From positions 19,120,001 through 19,184,000 of the forward strand of contig NC_064826.1 in NCBI RefSeq assembly GCF_024166365.1: a stretch of 64,000 nucleotides of DNA, in the 5' to 3' direction. Source of the DNA: Elephas maximus indicus (lineage: Eukaryota > Chordata > Mammalia > Proboscidea > Elephantidae). The notes beneath the pieces were generated by a model. It ran no database searches. It had not been told where the DNA came from and worked only from the letters and a program-made list of their open reading frames with translations. Shown here in pieces: positions 40,601 to 52,508 of the stretch (position 1 is the stretch's first letter; each line of letters opens with the position of its first letter). A program made the translations under genes and the position numbers.

Positions 40601-41431
40601 CTCGTTGCATTCTATGAATTTCCTTATTCCCTCCTTGATGTCTTCTATAACCCAGTCTTTTTTCAGGAGGGTATTGTTCATTTTCCAAGTATTTGATTTC
40701 TTTTCCCTAGTTTTTCTGTTATTGATCTCTAGTTTTATTGCCTTGTGGTCTGAGAAGATGCTTTGTAATATTTCGATGTTTTGGACTCTGCAAAGGTTTG
40801 TTTTATGACCTAATATGTGGTCTATTCTAGAGAATGTTCCATGTGCGCTAGAAAAAAAAGTATACTTTGCAGCAGTTGGGTGGAGAGTTCTGTATAAGTC
40901 ACTGAGGTCAAGTTGGTTGATTGTTGTAATTAGGTCTTCCGTGTCTCTATTGAGCTTCTTACTGCGTGTCCTGTCCTTCTCTGAAAGTGGTGTGTTGAAG
41001 TCTCCTACTGTAATTGTGGAGGTGTCTATCTCACTTTTCAATTCTGTTAAAATTTGATTTATGTATCTTGCAGCCCTGTCATTTGGTGTGTAAATATTTA
41101 ATATGGTTATGTCTTCCTGATCAATTGTCCCTTTTATCATTATATAGTGTCCTTCTTTATCCTTTGTGGTGGATTTAAGTCTAAAGTCTATTTTGTCAGA
41201 AATTAATATTGTTACTCTTCTTTTTTGCTTATTGTTTGCTTGATATATTTTTTTCCATCCTTTGAGTTTTAGTTTGTTTGTGTCTCTAAGTCTAAGGTGT
41301 GTCTCTTGTAGGCAGCATATAGATGGATCATGTTTCTTTATCCAGTCTGTGACTGTCTGTCTCTTTATTGGTGCATTTAGTCCATTTACATTCAGCGTAA
41401 TTATGGATAAAGAAGTTTTTAGTGCTGTCGT
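37630..41431 (-). pseudogene. L1-b ORF2, near-intact endonuclease-reverse transcriptase
   Basis: About 1,267 codons, the usual L1 ORF2 length. The position of the L1-a ATG is ACG here (41,431-41,429). The endonuclease part reads through (NGLNAPIKRQ, SDKIDFRLKS) to about 40,280, where five bases (TTTCC, present in L1-a) are missing and the frame shifts. A continuous 852-codon block then runs 40,188-37,630 and holds the whole RT ([34 protein letters not shown], catalytic [12 protein letters not shown] at residue about 284 of the block) and the C-terminal Cys-rich domain ([19 protein letters not shown]). Start loss plus one frameshift make it non-autonomous as written. Confidence 0.92.
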
Positions 41432-41896
41432 TTTGATGCCTTTTCATGTGTGTTGTTGGCAATTTCGTTTTTCCACATACTTTTTTGTACTGAGACGTTT
41501 TTCTTAGTAGCTTGTGAGATCCTCATTTTCATAGTGTTTGACTTTATGCTAGTTGAGTCGTTACGTTTTTCTTGGCTTTTATCTTGAGTTATGGAGTTGT
41601 TCTACCTTTTTGTGGTTACCTTATTATTTACCCCTATTTTTCTAAGTAAAAACCTAACTTGTATCATTCTATATCGCCTTGTATCACTCTCCATCTGGCA
41701 GTTCAATGCCTCCTGTATTTAGTCCCTCTTTTTGATTATTGTGATCTTTTACCTATTGACTTCCATGATTCCCTGTTATGTGTATTATTATTATTATTAT
41801 TTTTTAATTAATCTTAATTTGTTTTTGTGATTTCCCTGTTTGAGTTGATATCAGGACGTTCTGTTTTGTGATCTTGTATTGTGCTGGTATCTGATA

Positions 41897-42912
41897 TTAT
41901 TGGTTTTCTGACCAAACAATGTCCTTTAGTATTTCTTGTAGGTTTGGTTTGGTTTTTGCAAATTCTCTAAGCTTGTGTTTATCTGTAAATATCTTAATTT
42001 CGCCTTCATATTTCAGAGAGAGTTTTGCTGGATATATGATCCTTGGCTGGCAGTTTTTCTCCTTCAGTGCTCTGTATATTTCGTCCCATTCCTTTCTTGC
42101 CTGCGTGGTTTCTGCTGAGTAGTCTGAACTTATTCTTATTGATTCTCCCTTGAAGGAAACCTTTCTTTTCTCCCTGTCTGCTTTTAAAATTTTCTGTTTA
42201 TCTTTGGTTTTGGCGAGTTTGATGGTAATATGTCTTGGTGTTTTTCTTTTTGGATCAATCTTAAATGGGGTTCGATGATCATCTTGGATAGATATCCTTT
42301 CGTCTTTCATGATGTCAGGGAAGTTTTGTGTCAGGAGTTCTTCAACTATTTTCTCTGTGTTTTCTGTCTCCCTCCCTGTTCTGGGACTCTAATCACCCGC
42401 AGGTTATCCTTCTTGATAGAGTCCCACATGATTCTTAGGGTTTCTTCATTTTTTTAAATCCTTTTATCTGATTTTTTTTCAGCTATGTTGGTGTTGATTC
42501 CCTGGTCCTCCAGATGTCCCAGTCTGCATTCTAATTGCTCGAGTCTGCACCTCCGACTTCCTATTGTGTTGTCTAATTCTGTAATTTTATTGTTAATCTT
42601 TTGGATTTCTACATGCTGTCTCTCTATGGATTCTTGCAACTTATTAATTTTTCCACTATGTTCTTGAATAATCTTTTTGAGTTCTTCAGCAGTTTTATCA
42701 GTGTGTTCCTTGGCTTTTTCTGCAGTTTGCCTTATTTCGTTTGTGATGTCTTGAAGCATTCTGTAAATTAGTTTTTTATATTCTGTATCTGATAATTCCA
42801 GGATTGTATCTTCATTTGGGAAAGATTTTGATTCTTTTGTTTGGGAGGTTGGAGAAGCTGTCATGGTCTGCTTCTTTATGTGGTTTGATATGGACTGCTG
42901 TCTCCGAGCCAT
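41897..42912 (-). pseudogene. L1-b ORF1, one frame break
   Basis: The start MARRQQSISNHIKKQ is at 42,912. The N-terminal block (to 42,454) contains a Glu/Lys-rich coiled coil (EHSGKINKLQESIERQHVEI). The second block (42,310-41,897) has the RNA-binding core and C-terminal domain (IRISSDYSAETTQARKEW, KNCQPRIIYPAKLSL). The frame is lost between 42,454 and 42,310. Confidence 0.9.
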
Positions 42913-43242
42913 CACTGGGAAACTAGTTTTTCCAGAAAATCCGCTAAAAAAAAAATGCAGTCAGATCCCTATCAGAGTTCTCCCTCTGGCTCAGGCTATT
43001 CGGATGTTAATGAAGCCGCCTGGGGAGGGTGGGGGAGGGATCAGAGAGATAGGAGAGTAGCACCTCAGAATATAGCCAGAGTTGCTTGTCTTGCTTGGAA
43101 TGACTATTATATCTGAGATTTCCACGGGGCACGTCGCCTGTGTGTGCTGGCTGTGTGGAGATTGCCCCCGGGGGGTCTGGCCCACTGGAGTCACGGTCAG
43201 ATCCTCCCCGGCAGCTCCACGCCCAATGTCAAGGTTGCCCTA

Positions 43243-43985
43243 CTGGGACGGTGCCCTCCCAACTCCAGTATCAGTCGCTGCCTCCCGGGGACTCCCTGTC
43301 CCGCCAGCCACGTCGCTGCTCCGCCTCCGCGAACCAGCTGGGCCCCCCACCCCCGGTCAGCTCAGGCGAGCGGAGCAGCTCCCCGAGCCTGCACCGCGAC
43401 TGCGCATCTAGGCTGGGACGCCGCTCTCCCCGCTCCACGACCAGTCACTGCCCCGCGGGGACCTCCCCCACCGGCCGCGTCGCCATGCCGTCCGCGCGAA
43501 CCCGCTGGGCCCCCCCGGGGGTAGTGCAGGGGGGTGAAGCAGCTCTCCACGCCTGCGCTCAGTCAAAATTCCGGCGGGACGGTTCCCCGGCTGGGACGCC
43601 GTTCTCCCCGCTCCAAGACCCGTCACTGTCTCCCGGGGGCTTCTCCCACCAGCTACATTGCCACGCCGCCCGCGCCAACCGGCTGGGCCCCCCACCGGGG
43701 TCAGTTCAGGTGGGTGGAGCTGCTCCCCGCGCTTATGCTGTGCCCGCGGCCCGCCAAAATCCCGGCGGGACGGTTCCCCGGCTGGGACGCTGCTCTCCCC
43801 GCTCCAAGACCAGTCACTGCCTCCCGGGGACTTCTCCCACCGGCTGCGCCGCCACGCCGCCTGCGCGAAATAGCTGGGCCCCCTCCTGGAATGAGTTCGG
43901 GGGTCAGGGCTGGGCCCCTTGTTTGTGCCGTCTGCCCCCCTGGGCTCTGCCCCAAATCGGGAGCCGAAGGTCACCTGACTGGTAC
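43243..43985 (-). repeat. GC-rich tandem units in L1-b 5' UTR (4 to 5 copies)
   Basis: Units anchored on CTGGGACG at 43,243, 43,413, 43,591 and 43,782, with a degenerate CTGGTACG at 43,979. Spacings are 170, 178, 191 and 197 bp. Each unit carries cagtc(g/a)ctgcctcccgggg and a gctgggccccc block, and the later ones carry cggcgggacggttccccgg. CpG is very dense. Long open frames on both strands through this region (up to 287 codons) come from base composition, not coding. Confidence 0.88.
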
Positions 43986-44174
43986 GGTGGCTCCAGGCTC
44001 TGAAAACAATCGCTGCCTCCCCGTATTTCTTCGTTCTCCGTGTCTAAATCTGTGTTTGTTGTTCAGGGTTCGTAGATTGTTATGTATGTGATCGATTCAC
44101 TTGTTTTTCCGAGTCTTTGTTGCAAGAGGGATCCGCGGTAGCATTCACCTAGTCCGCCATCTTGGCCTCGCCCC

Positions 44175-44989
44175 AACTGATTTTTGTATGTTTATCTTGT
44201 ATCCTGGAACCCTGCTGAATCTTTCTATTAGTTTCAGTAGTTTTCTCGTGGAGTCTTTTGGGTTTTCTGTATATAGTAGCATATCTGCAAATAGGGACAG
44301 TTTAACTTTTTCATTACCAATTTGGATGCCCTTTACTTCTTTTCTTGCCTTATTGCTCCAGTTAGGACTTCCAGCACAGTGTTAAATAGGAATGCTGATA
44401 AAGGGAATCCTTGTCTTGTTCCTGTTCTTAAGGGAAATATTTTTAGCCTCTCTCCCTTAAGAATGATGTTGGCTGTTGGTTTTGCATAGATGCCCTTTAT
44501 TATGTTGAGAAATTTCCCTTCTATACCTATTTTATTAAGAGTTTTTTTTTTAAATAAGAAATGGGTGTTGGACTTTGTCAAATGCCTTTTCCACATCGAT
44601 AGAGATGATCGTGTGACTTTTTCCTTTTATTTATGTGTTGGATTATGTTGATTGATTTTCTAATGTCAAACCATCTTTGCATACCTGGTATAAATCCTAA
44701 TTGGTCGTGGTGTATTATTTTTTTGATATGCTGCCGAATTCTGTTGGCCAGAATTTTGTTGAGAATTTTTACATCTGTATTCATGAGAGATATTGGTCTG
44801 TAATTTTCTTTTTTTGTGGTGTGTTTGCCTGGTTTTGGTATCAGGGTTAAGTAGGCTTCATAGAATGAATTCGGAAGTATTGCTTCTTTCTCTATGCTCT
44901 GAAATAGTTCGGGTAGCATTGGTGTAAGCTCTTCCCTGAACGTTAGGTAGAATTCTCCAGTAAAGACATCTAGGCCAGGGCCTTTTTTT
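44175..44989 (-). mobile_element. Old L1 copy B, segment 2 (middle ORF2)
   Basis: Continues the ORF2 remnant exactly where segment 1 stopped (AACTGATTTTTGTATG). RT-region fragments are visible in blocks 44,919-44,578 ([20 protein letters not shown]) and 44,596-44,333 ([16 protein letters not shown], Gly-Phe in place of Gly-Cys). It ends at CCAGGGCCTTTTTTT (44,975), the left target duplication of L1-c. Confidence 0.88.
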
Positions 44990-46009
44990 TTTTTTTTAAT
45001 AATTTTTATTGTGCTTTAAGTGAAAGTTTACAATACAAGTCAGTCTTCCACACAGAAGCCCGTATACACCTTGCTACGTACTCCCAATTACTCTCCGCCT
45101 AATAAGACAGCCTGCTCTCTCCCTCCACTCTCTCTTTTCGTGTCCATTTTGCCAGCTTCCAACCCCCTCCACCCTCTCACCTCCCCTCCAGGCAGGAGAT
45201 GCCAACATAGTCTCAAGGGTCCACCTGATCCAAGAAGCTCACTCCTCACCAGCCTCCCTCTCCAACCCATTGTCCAGTCCAATCAATGTCTGAAGAGTTG
45301 GCTTCGGGAATGGTTCCTGTCCTGGGCCAACAAAAGGTCTGGAGGCCATGACCACCAGGGTCCTTCTGGTCTCAGTCAGACCATTAAGTCTGGTCTTATG
45401 AGAATTTGGGGTCTGCATCCCACTGCTCTCCTGCTCCCTCAGGGGTTCTCTGTTGTGTTCCCTGTCAGGGCAGTCATTGGTTGTAGCCGGGCACCATCTA
45501 GTTCTTCTGGTCTCAAGATGATGTAGGTCTCTGGTTCATGTGGCCCTTTCTGTCTCTTGGGATCGTAATCACCTTGTGTCCTTGGTGTTCTTCATTCTCC
45601 TTTGATCCAGATGGGTTGAGACTAGTTGATGCATCTTAGATGGCTGCTTGCTAGCGTTTAAGACCACAGATGCAACTCTTCAAAGTGGGATGCAGAATGT
45701 TTTCTTAATAGATTTTATTATGCCAAATGACTTAGATGTCCCCTGAAACGATGGCCCCCAGACCCCTACCCCTACTACTCTGGCCTTCGAAGCATTCAGT
45801 TTATTCAGGAAACTTCTTTGCTTTTGGTTTAGTACAGTTGTGCTGACCTCCCCTGTATTGTGTGCTGTCTCTCCCTTCACCTAAAGCAGTTCTTATCTAC
45901 TATCTAACTAGTGGATGCCCCTCTCCCACCCCTCCTCCCTCCCCTTTCTCCTAACCACAAAAGAATGTTTTCTTCTCAGTTGAAACTATTTTTCAAGTTC
46001 TTATAATAG

Positions 46010-49000
46010 TGGTCTTATACAATATTTGTCCTTTTGCAACTGACTGATTTCACTCAGCATAATGCCTCCCAGGTTCCTCCGTGTTATGAAACGTTTCACA
46101 GATTCCTCGCTGTTCTTTATCGATATGTAATATTCCATTGTGTGAATATACCATAATTTATCCATTCATCTGTTGATGGGCACCTTGGTTGCTTCCATCT
46201 TTTTGCTGTTGTAAACAGTGCTGCAATAAACACAGTTGTGCATGTAGTTGTTTGTGTAAAGGCTCTTATTTCTCTAGGATATATTCCAAGGAGCGGGATT
46301 GCTGGATCGTATGGTAATTCTATTTCTAGCTTTTTAAGGAAGCGCCAAATCGTTTTCCAAGGTGGTTGAACCATTTGACATTCCCACCAGCAGTGTATAT
46401 GTGTTCCAGTCTCTCCCACAGCCTCTCCAGCCTTTATTCTTTTGTGTTTTTGGATTAATGCCAGCCTTGTTGGAGTGAGATGAAATCTCATTGTAGTTTT
46501 GATCTCCATTTCTCTAATGGCTAATGATCGTGAACATTTCCTCATATATCTGTTAGCTTCCTGAATGTCTTCTGTAGTGAAGCGTCTATTCATATCTTTT
46601 GCCCATTTTTTATAGGGTTATTTGTCTTTTTGCGGTTGAGTTTTAGCAGTATGATGTAGGTTTTAGAGATCAGGCGCTGATCAGAAATGTCATAGCTAAA
46701 AACTTTTTCCCAGTCTCATAAGTAATCTTTTTACTCTTTTGGTGAAGTCTTTGGATGAGCGTAAGTGCTTGATTTTTAGGAGCTCCCAGTTATCTAGTTT
46801 TTCTTCTACATTCTTTATAAAGTTTTTTCTACTGTTTATGCCATGTATTAGGGCTCTATTTTTTCTTCCATGATCTTTATCATTTTAGATTTTATGTTTA
46901 GGCGTTTGATCCATTTTGAGTTAGTTTTTGTGCATGGAGTGAGGTATGCGTCTTGTGTTATTTTTTTGCAGATGAATATCCAGTTATGCCAGCACCATTT
47001 GTTAAAAAGACTGTCTTTTCCCCATTTAACTGTTTTGGGGCCTTTGTCAAATATCACCTTCTCATATGTGGATGGATTTATGTCTGGATTCTCAATTCTG
47101 TTCCATTGGTCCATGTATCTGTTGTACCAGTACCAGGCTGTTTTGACTACTGTGGTGGTATAATAGGTTCTAAAATCAGGTAAAGTAAGGCCTCCCACTT
47201 TGTTCTTCTTTTTCAGTAATGCCTTATTTATCCAGGGCCTCTTTCCCTTCCATATGAAATTGGTGATTTGTTTCTCCATCTCATTAAAGAATGTCCTTGG
47301 GATTTGGATCGGAATTGCATTAAATGTATAGATCGCTTTTGGTAGAATGGACATTTTTATGATGTTAAGTCTTCCTGTCCACGAGAAAGGTATGTTCTTC
47401 CACTTATGTAAGTCTCTCTTGGTTTCTTGCAGAAGTGTACTGTAGTTTTCTTTGTATACGTCTTTTACATCTCTGATAAGATTTATTCCTAAGTATTTTA
47501 TCTTCTTGGGGGCTACTGTAAATGGCGTTGATTTGGTGATTTCCTCTTCGATGTTCTTTTTGTTGGTGTAGAGGAATCCAACTGATTTTCGTATGTGTAT
47601 CTTGTATCCTGATACTCTGCTGAATTCTTCTATTAGTTTCAGTAGTTTTCTGGAGGATTCCTTAGGGTTTTCTGTGTATAAGATCATGTCATCTGCAAAT
47701 AGAGATACTTTGACTTCTTCCTTGCCAATCTGGATGCCCTTTATTTCTTTATCTAGCCTAATTGCTCTGGCTAGGACTTCCAGCACAATATTGAATAAGA
47801 GTGGTGATAAAGGGCATCCTTGTCTGGTTCCCGATCTCAATGGGAATGTTTTCGGGCTCTCTCCATTTTAGGGTGATGTTGGCTGTTGGCTTTGTATAAA
47901 TGCCCTTTATTATGTTGAGGAATTTCCCTTCTATTCCTATTTTGCTGAGAGTTTTTATCATGAATGAGTGTTGAACTTTGTCAAGTGCCTTTTCTGCTTC
48001 AATTGATAAAATCATGTGATTCTTGTCTTTTGTTTTATTTATGTGGTGGATTACATTAATTGTTTTTCTAATGTTGAACCATCCCTGCATCCCTGGTGTG
48101 AATCCCACTTGGTCATGGTGAATTATTGTTTTGATATGTTGTTGAATTCTATAGGCTAGAATTTTGTTGAGGATTTTTGCATCTACATTCATGAGGGATA
48201 TAGGTCTACAATTTTCTTTTCTTGTGGTGTCTTTACCTGGTTTTGGTATCAGGGGTATGGTGGCTTCATAGAATGAGTTTGGTAGTATTCCATCCTTTCT
48301 ATGCTCTGAAATACTTTTAGTAGTAGTGGTGTTAACTCTTCTCTGAAAGTTTGGTAGAACTCTGCAGTGAAGCCTTCCGGACTAGGGCTTTTTTTTTTGT
48401 TGGGAGTCTTTTGATTACCTTTTCAATCTCTTCTTTTGTTATGGGTCTATTTAGTTGTTATACCTCTGTTTGTGTTAGTTTAGGTAGGTAGTGTGTTTCT
48501 AGGAATTCATCCGTTTCTTCTAGGTTTTCAAATTCGTTTCCGTTTTTCATAGTAATCTGATATGATTCTTTTAATTTCAGTTGGGCCTGTTGTAATGTCG
48601 CCCATCTCATTTCTTATTCAGGTTATTTGCTTCCTCTCCTGTTTTTCTTTTGTCCGTTTGGCCAGTGGTTTATCAATTTTGTTGAGTTTTTAAAAAACCA
48701 GCTTTTGGTCTTGTTAATTCTTTCATTTGTTTTTCTGTTTTGTGTTTCATTTAGTTCGGCTCTAATTTTTATTATTTGTTTTCTTCTGGTGCCTGTGGGT
48801 TTCTTTTGTTGCTCTCTTTCTATTTGTTCAAGTTGTAGGGATAATTCTTTGATTTTGGCCTTTTTTTTTTTTTTTTTTGGATGTGTGCATTTATTGATAT
48901 AAATTGGCGTCTGAGCACAGCTTTTGCTGTGTCCCAAAGGTTCTGATAGGAAGTGTTTTCATTCTCATTGGATTCTATGAATTTCTTTATTCCATCCTTA

Positions 49001-49784
49001 ATGTCTTTTATAAGCCAGTGTTTTTTGAGCAGGGTATTGTTCAGTTTCCAAGTGTTCGATTTCTTTTCCTGTTACCAATTTCCACTTTTATCGCCTTATG
49101 GTCAGGGAAGATGCTTTGTAATATTTCAATGTTGTAGATTCTGCTAAGGCTTGCTTGATGACCTAATATGTGGTCTATTCTAGAGAATGTTCCATGTGAA
49201 CTAGAAAGGAAGGTATAGTTGGTTGCTGTTGGGTGGAATGTTCTGTATATGTCTACGAGGTGAAGTTGGTTGATTGTGGCATTTAGATCTTCCGTGTCTT
49301 TACTGAGCTTCTTTCTGGATGTCCTGTCCTTCAGCGAAAGTGGTGTGTTGAAGTCTCCCGCCATTATTGTGGAGCTGTCTGTCTCACTTTTCAATGCTGA
49401 TACAGTTTGTTTTATGTATCTTGCAGCCCTGTCATTGGGTGCATAAATATTTAATGTGGTCATATATTCTTGGTATATTGTCCGTTTAGTCATTATGTAG
49501 TGTCCTTCCTTATCCTTTCTGATTGATTTAACTTTAAAGTCTATTTTGTCAGAAATTAATATTGCCACTCCTCTTTTTTGCTTGTTGTTTGCTTGATACA
49601 TTTTCTTCCATCCTTTGAGTTGCAGTTTGTTTGTGTCTCTAAGTCTAAGGTGTGTCTCTTATAGGCAGCATATAGACGGATCTTGTTTTTTAATCCATTC
49701 TGCCACTCTCTGTCTCTTTATTGGTGCATTTAGTCCATTTACATTCAGAGTAATTATGGATAGGTATGAATTTAGTGCTATCAT
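46010..49784 (-). pseudogene. L1-c ORF2, multiple frameshifts
   Basis: ATG at 49,784 (MIALNSY). Open blocks: 49,601-49,041 (endonuclease, DRAARYIKQTVSALKS), 48,937-48,623, 48,192-47,758 (RT start), 47,840-46,848 (RT palm; [13 protein letters not shown] catalytic box) and 46,593-46,117 (C-terminal part). A homopolymer expansion at about 48,862-48,880 adds to the frame breaks. Confidence 0.88.
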
Positions 49785-50119
49785 TTTGATGTCTTTTTTT
49801 GTGTGTTGACAGTTTCTTTTTCCCACTCGATTTTATGTGCTGAGTAGATTTTCTTTATATAGTGTCCTTTCCTTATATTTGTTGTTGTTGATTTTGTTTC
49901 TGCTGAGTCTGTATTTTTCCCTTGTATTTTATTTTGATGAGTAGGATAGTTTTTCTCTTTTGTGGTTAACTTATTTACCCCCATTTTTCTAAATTTAAAA
50001 CTAACTTTTATTTCTTTGTATCGCCGTATCTTCCTCTCCGTGTGGAAGGTGTATGATTACATTTCATAGTCCCTCTTTATTATTTTAATGTTAACTTCTT
50101 TTATATAATAATATCGCCA

Positions 50120-51247
50120 TTACCCTGTCTTGGGGTTTTTTTTTTTTTCAACTTGCTTTGTTTTTTTTGGATTTCCCTGTCTTGCTTGACTTTTGGTTGC
50201 TCTGCCCAGTGTTCTAGTCTTGGGTTGATACCTGATATTATGATTTTCTAACCAAAGAACTCCCTTTAGTATTTCTTGTAGTTTTGGTTTGGTTTTTATG
50301 AATTCCCTTAGCTTGTGTTTATCTGGAAATGTCTTAATTTCACCCTCATATTTAAGAGAAAGTTTTGCTGGATATGTGATTCTTGGCAGGCAATTTTTTT
50401 CCTTCAGTTTTTTAAATATGTCATTCCATTGCCTTCTTACCTGCATGGTTTCTGCCGAGTAGTCCGAGGTTATTCTTATTGGCTCTCCTTTGTAGCTGAC
50501 TTTTCTTTTATCCCTTGCTCCTCTTATAATTGTCTCTTTATCTTTGGTTTTGGCAAGTTTGATTATAATACGTCTTGGTGACTTTCTTTTAAGATCTACC
50601 TTATGTGGAGTTCGATGAGCATCTTGGACAGATATCTTCTCATCTTTCACAATATCGGGGAAGTGTTCTGCCAACAAATCCTCAACAATTCTCTCTGCAT
50701 TTTCTGTTATCCTTCCCTTTTCTGGTACTCCAATCACTCGTAGGTTATTTCTCTTGATAGAGTCCCACATGATTCTTAAGGTTTCTTCATGTTTTTAAAT
50801 TCTTTTATGTGATTTTTCTTCAAATCTATTAGTGCCAAGTGATTTATCTTTGAGTTTAGAAATTGTAGCTTCTACTTGCTCCATTCTGCTTCTCTGACTT
50901 TCTATTGAGTTATCTAATTCTGTAATTTTATTGTTAATCTTCTGAATTTCTGATTGCTGTCTATGGATTTTCCAGCTTATTAAATTTTTCATTATGTTCC
51001 TGAATAATCTTTCTAATTTCTTTAGTTGCTCTATCTGTGTGTTCCTTGGCTTGTTCTACGTATTGCCTCATTTCCTTCCCGATGTCTTGGAGGGTTCTGT
51101 ATATTTAACTTTTGTATTCTGCATGTGGTAATTCCAGGAATGCACTTTCATCTAAAAGATCTCTGGATTCTTTGTTTTGAGAGCCTGTTGAGGTGATCAT
51201 GGCCTGTTTCTTTATGTGACTTGATATTGACTGTTGTCTCAGAACCA
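50120..51247 (-). pseudogene. L1-c ORF1, broken
   Basis: ATG at 51,247 (MVLRQQSISSHIKKQ). The coiled-coil region is interrupted by stops near 51,105 and 50,995. The RNA-binding half (50,770-50,120, 216 codons) remains open: RVIGVPEKGRITENAERI, IRITSDYSAETMQVRRQW. Confidence 0.88.
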
Positions 51248-52508
51248 TTTATAAGTTATTTTATGAGTTTATGCTTGCTTACTGTCTTGTAGCAGCTTGC
51301 TTTGTTTTGTTTTGGTACACCCCTATGGGTTGCTTGAGTGAGCTGGCTTGTTTATTTTCGCCTTTGGAGCTCTGGTGTCCTGTCCCCAGCTGGCTAGAGC
51401 TGTTATCAGGTATATTATTCTAGGAGTGCATTCAGTTTTCTTGTATGAATTCAGCTCGGGTGTCCAGGTAGCTGATATCAAGTGTGTGGCACAGGCTCTG
51501 TCCTACAGTGTTAGAGGGGCAGGGGTGATTGCCGTATATACCAGTATCTGATTGCAGCAGGGGGTCATGCTCTGAACAAGGCAGGTGGCTGAGAACCGAC
51601 CCCCGAATGTCTCTGAGGAAAACGTGTCTCTGCTCCGTAGAGCTGGTGGGTGGGTTCTGCAGAGGGACCATGGGCAGCCAATGTTTTTGTTGTAAGGACT
51701 GGGAGGTACCAGTTATCTTTGGACCCCTGTCGTGGGTGGCTGGGTGACCTGAGTGGAGCTATCAGTCCTTAGGTACCTATTGTGGGTAGGTGAGGACCTT
51801 GTTTAATAGTCAATGTCAAACGTCAAACAGCCACCGCTCCACTGCACAGCTGAAATGGTTGGAGTTTGCCAGCAAGGCCTATTCTCCCGAAATGGGCCCA
51901 CACAGAAGGGAAAGGTGCTCAAGGTCCACGGGCAGTTTATGCCCGGACAGGAGCTGCTTCTGTCCTGAGCTGCCCCGGTTAATGGAGCTGGCAAATTATC
52001 TTTTCCCTCAGTTGCAAATTTTTTCCTTCCTCAAGGCCGGGAGTACGGCTCTAGGTGCTCACCACAGTCTATCTCAGTCCCAGGGATTCAGCTGCTGAAG
52101 TTGGCTTGGGGGTGGGGGAGGATGCGGTAAAATATACGGAAGTACTCAGCTTTTGCTAGAGCACGCTGTTCCCCTCAGGTTCCGGAGGTGTGAGTGGGCT
52201 GGGTGGCTGGCTGCTTCTCCCTGAGGAGACTGTGGCCAAACGCTAGGACCAGCCCGCCACCGCCACCGCATCCACCACGCTGGAAATGGTACCTAAGGGT
52301 TCCCTGTGATTCGGGTCCGGTAACTTCTCTCCAGTTCTGAACGGCCTCTTCCTACCCCTGCCCCTCAGTTCGTTGTCTAAGCTTGCCTTTGATGCTCAGA
52401 GCTCCCAGCTTGTCACAAATATACTCGTTTCACTTGTTTTTTCAGGACTTTGTTGTAAAGAGGGCTCGACGGAAGCATCTGTCTCTTCCACCATCTTGGC
52501 TGCGCCTC

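Larger units (their letters stand above)
36632..44174 (-). mobile_element. L1-b: full-length young L1 with target-site duplication
   Basis: About 7.54 kb, complete. On the minus strand: 5' end near 44,174 (GGCGAGGCCAAGATGGCGGA), GC-rich 5' UTR with tandem units (about 43.2-44.0 kb), ORF1 (42,912-41,897), ORF2 (41,431-37,630), 3' UTR with a polypurine tract (37,585-37,555 region) and a short A tail at 36,632. The target-site duplication AACTGATTTTT is at 36,621-36,631 and 44,175-44,185, inside old L1 copy B. ORF2 is close to open, making this the least damaged LINE in the window. Confidence 0.95.
44990..52508 (-). mobile_element. L1-c: full-length L1 with target-site duplication
   Basis: About 7.5 kb. 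On the minus strand: 5' end near 52,508 (GGCGCAGCCAAGATGGTGG), a 5' UTR of a different layout from L1-b, ORF1 (51,247-50,120), ORF2 (49,784 to about 46,010), 3' UTR, and a tail seen as a T run at about 44,982-44,998. The target-site duplication CCAGGGCCTTTTTTT is at 44,975-44,989 and 52,509-52,523. Both ORFs carry several breaks, so it is somewhat older than L1-b. Confidence 0.94.

Noticed and set aside
43140-44091. Long overlapping open frames (up to 287 codons on +, 188 on -) in GC-rich DNA
   Set aside because: They lie entirely within the tandem GC-rich units of the L1-b 5' UTR. The Pro/Arg/Ala-rich products on both strands reflect base composition and unit periodicity.
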